This document shows, in pieces, positions 36,602 through 46,087 of a stretch of DNA of 64,000 nt (position 1 is the first letter of the stretch; each line of letters starts with the position of its first letter). The stretch is from Bradyrhizobium sp. G127 (GTDB lineage Bacteria > Pseudomonadota > Alphaproteobacteria > Rhizobiales > Xanthobacteraceae), in contig NZ_JAKFGN010000001.1 of the NCBI RefSeq assembly GCF_021502575.1, positions 1,364,001 to 1,428,000 of the forward strand. Reading direction: 5' to 3'. The translations under genes were made by a program, and so were the position numbers. The notes under the pieces were generated by a model. It did no database searches. It saw only the letters and a list, made by a program, of their open reading frames with translations, and was not told the DNA's origin.

Positions 36602-37409
36602 AACTTGGAGTCGGCTGGAGGCCGATTTTGCCGGCGGGCGCACTGTCATTCGCCGGCAGCACATGGACTACCCGCTCCACATCACGCGTGGCTTTTATAT
36701 GGATCGGGCGGTTCCCGATCTTCTGACGCTTTATCTACAATCTGCATCCGGCGGACTCTATGCGGGTGACCGGCTTCATCTCAATATCGCTGTGCGCAGC
36801 GGTGCATCGCTGAGCCTGACTTCACAATCCTCCACGGTTGTCCACCACGGCCGCGAGGATGGCTCCATCATGCACCAAATGCTTGATGTGGGTATCGGTG
36901 CGTTCTGCTCATTCGTAAACGATCCCTATATCCTCTTCCCTGGCGCCCATCTCGCCGTCAAGACGATTGCGAGCGTAGCGGACGACGCTGTTCTGCTTTT
37001 GATCGATGGCTTTACGGTTCACGATCCCGTCGGCGAAGGGAGGTCCTTTTCGCGCTTCGAAACCACGCTCAGGGTTGTACGCCCCGATGGAAAGTTGCTG
37101 GTGGTCGATAACGGCTGCTTGGCAGGCAAGGAGCTGCGGCCCGCGGGCGGTGCGCTTGGCGGCAGAAAAGCTGCCGCGACGCTCACGCTGATCGCTCCGC
37201 CGGAGCGGCTGCCGAGCATCTCCGTACTTGAAAGAACAGTTGCCGCTCAGGGATGCCTGGCGGGGGCTTCAAGAGCTCCAAACGGCGCCGGTCTTGTGAT
37301 GCGGATACTCGGCGAAGACGCAGGTTCACTGGTCCGCGGCATGGAAGCCGCGTTTCATGTTGCCGGTGCAGCTGCGAAAGGCTTGGAGCTCGCTCGTCGT
37401 CGCAGATGA
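36549..37409 (+). CDS. ureD: Urease accessory protein UreD/UreH
   Basis: The 286-residue scaffold for nickel insertion contains [48 protein letters not shown] (segments), [10 protein letters not shown] and a C-terminal region typical of UreD. Two starts are possible (36549 and 36555), both inside the 3' end of ureG. Neither has a strong ribosome site, so coupling to ureG translation is likely. It closes the order ureE-F-AB-C-G-D. I found no nickel transporter gene nearby. Confidence 0.87.
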   Translation: MSMQLLPQSFSIPHPGRETWSRLEADFAGGRTVIRRQHMDYPLHITRGFYMDRAVPDLLTLYLQSASGGLYAGDRLHLNIAVRSGASLSLTSQSSTVVHHGREDGSIMHQMLDVGIGAFCSFVNDPYILFPGAHLAVKTIASVADDAVLLLIDGFTVHDPVGEGRSFSRFETTLRVVRPDGKLLVVDNGCLAGKELRPAGGALGGRKAAATLTLIAPPERLPSISVLERTVAAQGCLAGASRAPNGAGLVMRILGEDAGSLVRGMEAAFHVAGAAAKGLELARRRR

Positions 37410-37570
37410 AATAATCGAGGTGCGACTGTTGCCGCGCCCCGACGCAAGAAACTTCACTTGGAGGTTGCCCGCCACACTCTTTGTGAGATGCGTCGTATGA
37501 CGCGGCTTAGGAGAATGCTGGTAACGAAGTTAATTGCCTGATTGAAAGGGGAGAAGACATCGATCCGCTA

Positions 37571-38572
37571 TCAAAGCAAGGCGACTTTGATGACCATTTT
37601 TCCCATGGCGCCGCGATTTTGCAACTTGGAGATCGCGTCGGCTGCCAGTTCCAATGGAAATGTTTCTGTGACGATCGGCGCTATGAGTCCACGATTGTAC
37701 AGCCTGAACAGCTCCTGCTGATTTGCCTCATTTATTTCCGGATGTGAAAGTACCAGCGTCCGCCAATTGACGCCAAGAATATCGCATGACTTCAGGAGTG
37801 GAAGATTAAGCGGGACACGTGGAATACCTGCCGTAAATCCCAAGACTAGATAGCGCCCGCCTTCCACCGTCACACGCAACGCCGGCTCGGAGATCGGCCC
37901 TCCGACTGGATCAAACACTACATTCGCGCCGTTCGATCCCACAATTGTCTTCAGCGAACGCGAGAAGTCACGCGCATCCGACGTGTCCATTGCAGAAGAG
38001 TAGATCAGGCCGTCATCGGCACCGTGTGCGCGCGCGAACGCCAGCTTGTCTTCGGAGGATACAGCAGCAATAACGCGGGCGCCGAGCGCTTTCGCGATCT
38101 GGACCGCAGCGATACCAACACCTCCTGCCGCGCCGAGCACCAGAACAGTCTCACCCGGCCGGAGTTGCGCTCTCGTAACGAGCGCGTAGTAAGAAGTTGC
38201 ATGGGTGAAGAGAAAAGCTGCGGCGTGTTCGAACGGCATCGACTTCGGAATATGGGTGCATCTCTCCGGTTCAAGAGCGATCTTTTCAGCCATTCCTCCC
38301 CAGCCACATCGTCCGATGACGCGGTCGCCGACCTTGAAACCCTGGACATCGCGTCCAACGTCGGTCACGACGCCTGCTACTTCCGCGCCAGGGGCGAATG
38401 GCCGTGGAGGTTTAGCTTGATAGAGATCCTGGATGAGTAAGAGGTCCGGAAAATTGACACCGCAGGCGGCAATTGAAATCAGAATCTGCCCGGATCCCAT
38501 CTGTGGGTCAGGGACATCTTCAAGAAGCAAGGTTTCAGGGCCGCCGGGGCACCTGCTCAATAGTGCCTGCAT
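37571..38572 (-). CDS. NADPH:quinone oxidoreductase-like MDR protein
   Basis: A 333-residue zinc-free medium-chain dehydrogenase of the quinone-oxidoreductase group: GPETLLLEDVPDPQMGSGQILI near the start, PFAPGAEVAGVVTDVGRDVQ, and the NADPH motif VLVLGAAGGVGIAAVQIAKALGA. No zinc-binding Cys cluster is seen. It is divergent from an AraC-type regulator and next to acyl-CoA synthetase, transport and acyl-CoA dehydrogenase genes. It may reduce an enoyl-type or quinone intermediate in that set, but the substrate is unknown. Confidence 0.85.
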   Translation of the reverse strand: MQALLSRCPGGPETLLLEDVPDPQMGSGQILISIAACGVNFPDLLLIQDLYQAKPPRPFAPGAEVAGVVTDVGRDVQGFKVGDRVIGRCGWGGMAEKIALEPERCTHIPKSMPFEHAAAFLFTHATSYYALVTRAQLRPGETVLVLGAAGGVGIAAVQIAKALGARVIAAVSSEDKLAFARAHGADDGLIYSSAMDTSDARDFSRSLKTIVGSNGANVVFDPVGGPISEPALRVTVEGGRYLVLGFTAGIPRVPLNLPLLKSCDILGVNWRTLVLSHPEINEANQQELFRLYNRGLIAPIVTETFPLELAADAISKLQNRGAMGKMVIKVALL

Positions 38573-38724
38573 GATGGTGGGTCTTGCTCCGTTCGCCGGT
38601 CCGGGTCGTCAGCGGTTGTCAAGTGAAGCGATAACCTTCGCTCAAGCGAAATGGCGCAATCACTCAAACGGATTGGCATCCTGTGCCATGACGATCACGC
38701 CAACTTCATGTTAGTCTTCCGCCG

Positions 38725-39789
38725 ATGAGAGCAATCGCCAAACCGATCGATCATTTGCCCCTGCGCAGTCAGGGGAATGGACCTGCGCGATCAATTATTG
38801 ACGCGGGGTATCTGAACCTGGTGCTGAGCGGCGTGCGGCAGGGCGGATACGATATTGAAGCCATTGTCGCTCGCGCCGGAATTGACCCGAAGATTCTTGC
38901 AACCCCGAACAGCAGGTTGTCGCAGCAGCAGTTCGCCCGGCTGATTTCACATCTGACCCGTGTCACGCGGGATGAAGCCTGGGCCTTGGGTCGTCGGCCG
39001 ATCAAGCCCGGAACGTTCCGGACCATGTGCAAGCTGCTTGTGCGATGCAGCAATCTGCGCGAGGCGCTTCGCACGGGCTGTCATTTCTACCACCTCGTGG
39101 TCGATGATTTTACGCTTCGGTTTCAGGCCGACTCTCAGGAAGCCTGCGTATGGATCAACGACGACATTGCGGACAAAGACCGGCAACGGATGATCAACGG
39201 CGCCGCGATCTTTTTTGTCTATGGCCTTATGTGCTGGCTGGTCGGGCGCAAGCTGCCGCTGACTACGGTCCACTATAAATTTCCGCAACTTCCCCTAAGT
39301 TCGGAGCTGGAGCCGGTATACGAAGCGCCAATCCTCCACGATCAGCCGCGGACCGAATTGCGGTTTGAAGCGTCGCTTCTCGATCTTCCGATCATCCCGG
39401 ATGAAGAGCGCTTAGGGCGCTTTCTGGCATCGGTCCCAAGCGTGCTACTGGTGCGGTATCGCGACGAAACCTCCTTTTCAGAGCGCGTTCGCGGCATTCT
39501 CAGGCGCAATCTCACGAAAGTTCTCTCCTTGGAGGATGTCGCGGAGAAATTGAACGTATCACCGCAGACCTTGAGGCGGCGTCTTCAGGATGACAACAAC
39601 TGCGGATTCCAAGAGCTGAAGGATAGGGTGCGGCGGGACGTCGCCATTCATCTTTTGCAAAAATCACGGCTATCGCTTGAGGAGATCGGGATGTCTCTGG
39701 GCTTTTCAGAAGTCAGCACATTCCATCGTGCATTCAAGCGCTGGACCGGACATGCCCCCGGCGAATACCGGCAGATCGCGAAAACCTAA
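38725..39789 (+). CDS. AraC-family regulator
   Basis: The 354-residue regulator has an N-terminal Arabinose_bd-type sensor (IDAGYLNLVLSGVRQGGYDIEAIVARAG in parts, then LRTGCHFYHLVVDDF) and a C-terminal AraC domain (LSLEDVAEKLNVSPQTLRRRL, LSLEEIGMSLGFSEVSTFHRAFKRWTG). This group often controls fatty-acid, lipid or aromatic acid catabolism. The adjacent acyl-CoA synthetase and acyl-CoA dehydrogenase are the likely targets. It is divergent from the MDR gene, with about 150 bases between. Confidence 0.87.
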   Translation: MRAIAKPIDHLPLRSQGNGPARSIIDAGYLNLVLSGVRQGGYDIEAIVARAGIDPKILATPNSRLSQQQFARLISHLTRVTRDEAWALGRRPIKPGTFRTMCKLLVRCSNLREALRTGCHFYHLVVDDFTLRFQADSQEACVWINDDIADKDRQRMINGAAIFFVYGLMCWLVGRKLPLTTVHYKFPQLPLSSELEPVYEAPILHDQPRTELRFEASLLDLPIIPDEERLGRFLASVPSVLLVRYRDETSFSERVRGILRRNLTKVLSLEDVAEKLNVSPQTLRRRLQDDNNCGFQELKDRVRRDVAIHLLQKSRLSLEEIGMSLGFSEVSTFHRAFKRWTGHAPGEYRQIAKT

Positions 39790-39917
39790 GGCTCGGTCCT
39801 CAGCCGTCCATAAACGTCAACGATTTTGTCATTCGCGGTCATACCGCGAAGCAGACAGGGCTTCGATACTCCGCGGTCATTGACAGCAGCAATAGCTGTT
39901 CCATCCGTGGGATCGAA

Positions 39918-41444
39918 ATGACAACTCTGCGCGCTTGGGCCGACAAATTTCCAGATAAGACAGCCTGTCTTGTCGCCGGGACGGAGGAGCAAATGACCTT
40001 TGCCGCTCTCGATCAGCGTGCGAATTCCGTGGCGCAATTGCTGATGTGGATGGGATTGTCGAGCGGTGACGGCATCGCCATCATGCTCGACAACGATCTT
40101 GCCTATTTTGAACTTGTGTGGGGCGCAATGCGTCACGGCGTCTACTACACACCGATCAGTACGCATTTGAAGCCGGACGAGGCAGCCTTCATTATCCGTG
40201 ACAGCGGTGCGAAGGCGTTCTTTACGACAGAAAAATATGCCGACGTCATTGGCGCCCTCGCGCAGGACAATCCGGCAAACTGCTCGGTTTTCATTCTTGG
40301 CGGGTCGGTCGCGAGCTGTCTCGACTACAAACGCGAACTGGCGAAGTTCGATCGTTATCTGGAAATTCCCGAAGGCCCGGTCGGAAAGGATTTCTTCTAT
40401 TCGTCAGGCACGACAGGAAGACCTAAGGGTATCAAACAGCCCTTGTTTGCCAATGCCCAGCAGTTTCGATCGTCAGGCGACTGGGTCCGCGACAACTTCA
40501 AGTTCGATTCCGAGACCGTCTATCTGTCGCCCGCGCCACTTTATCATGGGGCGCCCCTCCGGTTCACGCAGCGCGCCCTCGACTGCGGCGGCACGGTCAT
40601 TGTGATGCCGAAGTTTGGGCCCGAGGCCGCTCTCGCCGCGATCGAAAGGTATGGGGTGACGCACAGCCAGTGGGTGCCGACCATGTTCTTCCGGATGCTG
40701 GCGCTGCCGGAAGATATTCGCGCCAAATACAATCTTTCGTCGCATCAGTGCGCCATTCATGCGGCGGCGCCATGTCCCGTAGAGATCAAGGAGCGTATGA
40801 TTGCATGGTGGGGCCCCATTGTCTGGGAATATTATGCAGGTTCCGAGCGAAATGGGGTCACATGCATTTCCGCAGCAGACTGGCTGACGCATAAAGGGTC
40901 CGTCGGCCGGGCTGTTGTTGGTACGCTTCATATTCTCGACGAAGACCAAAATGAACTCGGTCCGGGCGAAACAGGCGATGTCTATTTCGAGGGCCCTGAA
41001 TTTTCCTATCACAATGACCCGGAAAAGACCGCGCGATCGCGCAACGACAAGGGATGGAGCACGATCGGCGATGTCGGTTTCCTCGACAGGGATGGATATC
41101 TCTATCTGACCGACCGGCGTTCCCACATGATTATTTCGGGTGGGGTCAATATCTATCCGGCGGAGATCGAAAATCGCCTCTCGCTGCATCCCGATGTGCA
41201 GGACGTGGGCGTGTTCGGCATCCCGAACCTGGAGTTCGGTGAGGAAGTCAAAGCCGTTGTGCAACTCAAAAACCCCGCAAAGGCCTCGCTGGAACTTGCA
41301 GCCGAACTGATCGAATTCTGCCGGTCGGGAATGTCGAACGTGAAATGCCCACGTTCGATAGATTTCGAGACCGATATGCCGCGGCACGATAACGGCAAGC
41401 TTTTCAAGCATGTGTTGAAGAAGCGCTATCTCGAAACAGTCTGA
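39918..41444 (+). CDS. AMP-forming acyl-CoA synthetase
   Basis: The 508-residue enzyme activates a carboxylic acid to its acyl-CoA through an acyl-AMP. Motifs in order: the P-loop-like YSSGTTGRPKGI near 162, EYYAGSERNGVT near 306, GDVGFLDRDGYLYLTDRRSHMIISGGVNIYPAEIE (A7-A8, read in parts) and the C-terminal catalytic Lys in HDNGKLFKH. It resembles the crotonobetaine/fatty-acyl synthetase-like group. The substrate is not clear. The gene is followed by an amino-acid/amide-type binding protein and a convergent acyl-CoA dehydrogenase. Confidence 0.88.
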   Translation: MTTLRAWADKFPDKTACLVAGTEEQMTFAALDQRANSVAQLLMWMGLSSGDGIAIMLDNDLAYFELVWGAMRHGVYYTPISTHLKPDEAAFIIRDSGAKAFFTTEKYADVIGALAQDNPANCSVFILGGSVASCLDYKRELAKFDRYLEIPEGPVGKDFFYSSGTTGRPKGIKQPLFANAQQFRSSGDWVRDNFKFDSETVYLSPAPLYHGAPLRFTQRALDCGGTVIVMPKFGPEAALAAIERYGVTHSQWVPTMFFRMLALPEDIRAKYNLSSHQCAIHAAAPCPVEIKERMIAWWGPIVWEYYAGSERNGVTCISAADWLTHKGSVGRAVVGTLHILDEDQNELGPGETGDVYFEGPEFSYHNDPEKTARSRNDKGWSTIGDVGFLDRDGYLYLTDRRSHMIISGGVNIYPAEIENRLSLHPDVQDVGVFGIPNLEFGEEVKAVVQLKNPAKASLELAAELIEFCRSGMSNVKCPRSIDFETDMPRHDNGKLFKHVLKKRYLETV

Positions 41445-41528
41445 AATTTCAGCGGGCCGCGCTCGCAAGCTTCACGATAAAAAGGGAGCACGATGCGGAG
41501 GCCTCTAACAGTAGTCCAAGGAGAGACC

Positions 41529-42743
41529 ATGAAGGCAATCGTAACAATCGGGGGGACGGCCGTCTTCAGCCTGATGCTGGCAAGCGGGACGCTCGCGCAG
41601 ACCAAGAACTACGGCCCCGGCGTCACGGACACAGAGGTCAAGATCGGGCAGACCATGCCGTACAGCGGCCCGGCTTCGAGCTTTGCCGCGATCGGCAAGT
41701 CGATGGCTGCGTATTTCGAGAAGGTCAACGCCGAGGGCGGAGTCAATGGACGCAAGATCAATCTCGTCTCTCTCGATGACGGCTACAGCCCGCCGAAGGC
41801 CGTGGAGCAGACGCGCCGACTGGTTGAGAGCGAAGAGGTGCTGGCCATCGTTGGCACCTTCGGTTCTCCGACGAATTTCGCCATCCAGAAATACCTGAAC
41901 GTCAAGAAAGTGCCCGGATTGTTCCTGGGGACCGGCGCTGATCGAATCTCGCAGCCGGAGACTTATCCCTGGTCGATGGGATGGCAACCCAACAACCACG
42001 CCAAAGGCGTGATCTATGCTAAATACGTTCTCAAGGAGCGGCCGAACTCAAAGGTCGCCATCCTCTATCAGAACGATGATTTCGGCAAAGACTATGCGAA
42101 AGGATTCCGCGACGGATTGGGAGCCAAGGCTGCCTCGATGATCGTCAAGGAAATCAGCTACGAACTGGCTGAGCCGACCATCGATTCTCAAATTCTGGTT
42201 CTGAAAGCCACCGGCGCGGATGTTTTTCTCAATCTGTCGACCCCGAAATTTTCAGCCCAGGCCATCAAGAAAATGGCTGAAATCAAGTGGGATGCTCTGC
42301 ATCTGCTGAGCGATGCGTCCGGTTCGCTGGCCAGCGTACTGATACCGGCAGGCCTGGAAAATTCAAAGGGCGTCATCACTGTGGCCTTTCGCAAGGACCC
42401 GAACGATCCTGCGTGGAGGGATGACGAAGGAATGAAGGCGTATCTGGCGTTCATGAAGAAATATATGCCCGACAGTAACCCGTCCGAGACCTATCACGTG
42501 TTCGGCTATGCAACGGCTCAGACATTTATCCACGTGCTGGAGAAGTGCGGAAGCGATCTAACCCGGGAAAATCTGATGAAGCAGGCGGCAAGCATCAAGG
42601 ATCTGCTCCTTCCCATCATGCTGCCCGGTATTTTGCTGAACACCAGTGCGACACGCTTTACGCCGATGACGCAGGAACAGATCATGCAGTTCGACGGCGT
42701 GAAGTGGGTCCCAGTGGGCGGAGTGATCGACGCCGAGAAATGA
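41529..42743 (+). CDS. Branched-chain amino acid-type ABC substrate-binding protein
   Basis: A 404-residue periplasmic binding protein. I chose the ATG at 41529 because AAGGAGAG precedes it and it gives a standard signal peptide ending near LASGTLAQ. The body has the type-I fold of LivK homologues: YGPGVTDTEVKIGQTMPYSGPASSF, KINLVSLDDGYSPPKAVEQTR and FLNLSTPKFSAQAIKKMAE, each shown in part. No permease or ATPase gene accompanies it here, so it must use a transporter encoded elsewhere. It probably captures an aromatic or short-chain acid related to the upstream CoA synthetase. A clear terminator follows. Confidence 0.88.
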   Translation: MKAIVTIGGTAVFSLMLASGTLAQTKNYGPGVTDTEVKIGQTMPYSGPASSFAAIGKSMAAYFEKVNAEGGVNGRKINLVSLDDGYSPPKAVEQTRRLVESEEVLAIVGTFGSPTNFAIQKYLNVKKVPGLFLGTGADRISQPETYPWSMGWQPNNHAKGVIYAKYVLKERPNSKVAILYQNDDFGKDYAKGFRDGLGAKAASMIVKEISYELAEPTIDSQILVLKATGADVFLNLSTPKFSAQAIKKMAEIKWDALHLLSDASGSLASVLIPAGLENSKGVITVAFRKDPNDPAWRDDEGMKAYLAFMKKYMPDSNPSETYHVFGYATAQTFIHVLEKCGSDLTRENLMKQAASIKDLLLPIMLPGILLNTSATRFTPMTQEQIMQFDGVKWVPVGGVIDAEK

Positions 42744-42780
42744 TTCTGCATGGCTCCGGCCGATACGAGGGATAAGCAGA

Positions 42781-42810
42781 AGCCCCGGATGCAATCCGGG
42801 GGCTTTTTTT
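42781..42810 (+). terminator. Intrinsic terminator after the binding-protein gene
   Basis: AGCCCCGGAT pairs with ATCCGGGGGCT (one bulged G, loop GCA) and is followed by seven T. It ends the synthetase and binding-protein unit before the convergent acyl-CoA dehydrogenase. Confidence 0.88.
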
Positions 42811-42830
42811 ACCGTGTGAGGATGAGGTTG

Positions 42831-44012
42831 TTATGCGTAAGATCGCAATGCTTCGCGGGCAATGGTCATTTTCATGACCTCCGTCGAGCCCTCGGCAATC
42901 TGGGCGATGCGCGACTGGAAATAGAGCTGGCCAAAGCGGTTTTCCTTCAACACACCCAGACCGCCGTGAATCTGGATAGCCCGATCGATCACGCGGCAAG
43001 CTGCGACTGGCGCGAAACATTTCACCATCGCGGCTTCCTTGCGGGCGTCCAAGCCTTTATCAAGCATCCAAGCCGTCTTGTAGGCCATCAAGCGAATCTG
43101 CTCGACGTCCATCTCGGACTCTGCAAGCATCCACTGTACAGCTTGACGTTCGGCTAATGGTTCGCCGAAGGTGATACGCTCTTTCGCTCGCTTCACTGCC
43201 TGTGCCTGCGCCCATCGCGCCGTTCCGCCCAGCCGTGCGCCAATCACTGTCCGGTTTCGGTTCAGCTGGTCCATCATATAGCGAAAGCCCATGCCTTCAT
43301 GACCCAGCAGGTTCTTCGCCGGGACAACGCAATTTTTGTATTCGTAATCGCAACTGCGTCCGAGATAGGTGCCGGGCGCCATTGTTTCGTATTCGCGCAG
43401 AACCTTCACACCCGGATTTGGATAGTCCACGAGGAACAGGCTGATTCCCTCGTAGCCTTTTGATGCGTCGGTGACGGCGTAACAAAGCAGATACTTCGGG
43501 GTAATGCCGGGATGGTTGGGCGGCGGCGCCCAGCGCTTGATGCCATTGATAATGTAGGTGTCGCCATCCCGCACGGCGGTCGTGGCGATTCCGGCGGCAT
43601 CGGAGCCGGCTCCTGGCTCCGATATATTGATGTGGTAGAATTTGTCTTCCTTCAGGATGGGATAGAGATAGGTCTCTTTTTGCCATTCCGGTGCATCATG
43701 AAGCGCGGGATGCGGATCGAGAAATCCGGACCATGTCGCCAGAAGGCCATGCATAACCGGCGATTTGACGATTTCTTCGTAGACCAGACATTTGGCGACC
43801 GTGCCCAGTCCTTGACCGCCGGCTTCCTTGGGAACGGCCAGTCCGCGAAATCCGTACTCACGGAATTTCCGGACCACGTTCATGAAGACATCGTGAGGGA
43901 CCTCGTAGTCACTGACACCCCAGGTCGCTTCCAGTGGCCGACAAACCTCCTCGACGAAGGCGCCCGCGCGGCCCTGAATTTCCCGTTGTTCCTTTGATAG
44001 CTCGAAGTCCAT
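42831..44012 (-). CDS. Acyl-CoA dehydrogenase
   Basis: The 393-residue FAD enzyme introduces a double bond into an acyl-CoA. Features in order: MDFELSKEQREIQGRAGAFVEE, the FAD-region FYHINISEPGAGSDAAGIATTA, and the C-terminal QIHGGLGVLKENRFGQLYFQSRIAQIAEGSTEVMKM (in parts) with the usual Glu of the EGSTE segment. The length is normal. It converges on the binding-protein gene and is divergent from the ABC-F gene. The substrate is probably that of the synthetase at 39918, which is inference. Confidence 0.9.
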   Translation of the reverse strand: MDFELSKEQREIQGRAGAFVEEVCRPLEATWGVSDYEVPHDVFMNVVRKFREYGFRGLAVPKEAGGQGLGTVAKCLVYEEIVKSPVMHGLLATWSGFLDPHPALHDAPEWQKETYLYPILKEDKFYHINISEPGAGSDAAGIATTAVRDGDTYIINGIKRWAPPPNHPGITPKYLLCYAVTDASKGYEGISLFLVDYPNPGVKVLREYETMAPGTYLGRSCDYEYKNCVVPAKNLLGHEGMGFRYMMDQLNRNRTVIGARLGGTARWAQAQAVKRAKERITFGEPLAERQAVQWMLAESEMDVEQIRLMAYKTAWMLDKGLDARKEAAMVKCFAPVAACRVIDRAIQIHGGLGVLKENRFGQLYFQSRIAQIAEGSTEVMKMTIAREALRSYA

Positions 44013-44308
44013 CGCAAACTCTCCTTGAGCGGATATGAGTTTGTTTTAACGCCCGGTAAGACTGTGGCGTTATGGCTCAGGCCATCAATGTCGTTGGCCG
44101 AATTGGTCAAGATCTGCGGGGTTTGCATGGGCGCGAAATGCGCGGTGTGCCGGTTTGTCATTCTGGGATTTAAGGCAGATCAAGGTGACAATTTCCGCCT
44201 TGCAAGCGGGAAAAATGGCCTGTTTTGCTGATCGAAATGCCTTTCGCGAGGTGCTCACATGGCATAAAGACAGCGCAACATTTTTCAGTCTTCCAGCCTT
44301 GTGAGCAC

Positions 44309-45928
44309 ATGATTCGTCTCGACAACATCAGCAAGCAGAACGGCCATCAGATCCTTTTTATCGAAGCGTCCGCGGCCCTCCAGAAGGGAGAGAAGATCGG
44401 CCTCGTTGGTCCCAATGGATCGGGCAAGACAACACTCTTTCGTATGGTCACCGGCCAGGAACTCCCTGATGAGGGCCAGGTGTCCGTCGATCGCGGTGTG
44501 ACCATCGGCTACTTTAGTCAGGATGTCGGCGAGATGTCGGGCCGCAGCGCCGTGTCCGAAGTGATGGAGGGGGCCGGCCCCGTGAGCACCGTGGCAGCCG
44601 AACTGAAGGAACTGGAGACTGCCATGGGTGATCCCGACCGGGCGGACATGGATGATATCATCACTCGCTATGGTGAAGTGCAGGCGCGTTTCGAGGAGTT
44701 GGACGGCTATGCGCTTGAAGGCCGCGCACGTGAGGTCCTTGCCGGCCTGAGTTTCACTCAGGAGATGATGGACGGTGACGTCGGCGCGTTGTCCGGCGGC
44801 TGGAAAATGCGCGTGGCGCTCGCCCGAATCCTGCTCATGCGCCCCGACGCAATGCTGCTCGACGAGCCGAGCAACCATCTCGATCTGGAGAGTCTCATCT
44901 GGCTGGAGGAATTTCTCAAGAGCTATGACGGCCTGTTGCTCATGACGTCGCACGACCGCGAATTCATGAACCGCATCATCAACAAGGTGGTGGAGATCGA
45001 CGGCGGCGCGCTGACGTCGTACTCGGGCAACTACGAGTTTTATGAGCAGCAGCGTGTGTTGGCAGAGAAGCAGCAGCAGGCCCAGTTCGAGCGTCAACAG
45101 GCGATGCTCGCCAAGGAGATCAAGTTTATCGAACGTTTTAAGGCGCGTGCGTCTCATGCCGCGCAGGTGCAAAGCCGGGTGAAGAAGCTCGACAAGATCG
45201 AGCGGGTCGAACCGCCAAAGCGCCGGCAAGCCGTGTCCTTTGAATTTCAACCGGCTCCGCGCTCCGGCGAGGATGTCGTAAGTCTGAAGAACATTCACAA
45301 AGGCTACGGCAAGCGCAGAATCTACGAAGGACTGGATTTCTCGGTGCGCCGCAGGGAGCGCTGGTGCGTCATGGGCATCAACGGAGCAGGGAAATCCACA
45401 CTGTTGAAGCTTGTGACTGGCTCCGCGGAGCCGGACGATGGCACGGTGGCCTTGGGAGGGAGCGTGAAGATGGGTTACTTCGCGCAACACGCCATGGATC
45501 TGCTGGATGGCGAACGCACGGTGTTCGAAGAGTTGGAATATTCATTTCCACAGGCGGGGCAAGGCTCGCTGCGAGCGCTGGCCGGCTGCTTTGGATTTTC
45601 CGGCGACGATGTGGAGAAGAGGTGCCGCGTTCTGTCGGGTGGTGAGAAAGCCCGGCTGGTGATGGCCAAGATGCTGTTCGATCCGCCGAATTTTCTGGTG
45701 CTTGACGAGCCAACCAACCACCTCGACATGGCGACGAAAGAGATGCTTATCACCGCGCTGTCGCAGTATGAGGGCACCATGCTGTTCGTCTCGCACGATC
45801 GGCATTTTCTCGCAGCGCTGTCCAATCGCGTGCTGGAAGTGACGCCCGAAGGCATTCATCAGTACGGTGGCGGCTATACGGAATATGTTGCGCGCACAGG
45901 CCACGAGGCGCCGGGACTGCGTAGTTAA
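44309..45928 (+). CDS. ABC-F family ATPase
   Basis: A 539-residue soluble protein with two ABC cassettes and no membrane segments. Cassette 1 has GPNGSGKTT and LSGGWKMRVALARIL with LLDEPSNHLDL. Cassette 2 has GINGAGKST, LSGGEKARLVMAKML and LVLDEPTNHLDM. The linker between them is charged (EKQQQAQFERQQAMLAKEIKF). This is the pattern of ribosome-associated ABC-F proteins (EttA/Uup/YheS-like). The ATG at 44309 starts directly at the cassette. The upstream in-frame codons add an unrelated stretch. The 296 bases before it are divergent from the acyl-CoA dehydrogenase and show no other gene. Confidence 0.92.
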   Translation: MIRLDNISKQNGHQILFIEASAALQKGEKIGLVGPNGSGKTTLFRMVTGQELPDEGQVSVDRGVTIGYFSQDVGEMSGRSAVSEVMEGAGPVSTVAAELKELETAMGDPDRADMDDIITRYGEVQARFEELDGYALEGRAREVLAGLSFTQEMMDGDVGALSGGWKMRVALARILLMRPDAMLLDEPSNHLDLESLIWLEEFLKSYDGLLLMTSHDREFMNRIINKVVEIDGGALTSYSGNYEFYEQQRVLAEKQQQAQFERQQAMLAKEIKFIERFKARASHAAQVQSRVKKLDKIERVEPPKRRQAVSFEFQPAPRSGEDVVSLKNIHKGYGKRRIYEGLDFSVRRRERWCVMGINGAGKSTLLKLVTGSAEPDDGTVALGGSVKMGYFAQHAMDLLDGERTVFEELEYSFPQAGQGSLRALAGCFGFSGDDVEKRCRVLSGGEKARLVMAKMLFDPPNFLVLDEPTNHLDMATKEMLITALSQYEGTMLFVSHDRHFLAALSNRVLEVTPEGIHQYGGGYTEYVARTGHEAPGLRS

Positions 45929-45976
45929 AGCGGCAAGCGAGACAGACATACTTAACGATTCTGGGTCGCCGTCGCT

Positions 45977-46087
45977 CTAGACAAAATTCGCGTTACTGTT
46001 CCGGGTGGCGGCCTTCGAGCAATCATATGAATGGGCTGCGCCAAGGCTAAGCCCACGCGGGATTGGATCCAAGAGAAAATCCGTCAT
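45977..46087 (-). CDS. Possible degenerate FixS/CcoS
   Basis: A 36-codon frame starts at an ATG that overlaps the fixI stop (ATGA), exactly where fixS normally begins. The first 16 residues, MTDFLLDPIPRGLSLG, retain the spacing of Leu, Ile-Pro and Leu-Gly seen in FixS N-termini, where the segment is a hydrophobic helix. Here charged residues interrupt that helix and the rest does not resemble FixS. It is either a decayed fixS or a chance frame. FixS is needed for cbb3 oxidase assembly, so an intact copy would be expected elsewhere. Confidence 0.3.
   Translation of the reverse strand: MTDFLLDPIPRGLSLGAAHSYDCSKAATRNSNANFV

Noticed and set aside
44285-45490. A 401-codon minus-strand frame opposite the ABC-F gene
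   Set aside because: The plus strand has two full ABC cassettes. The minus product is Leu/His-rich with no domain.
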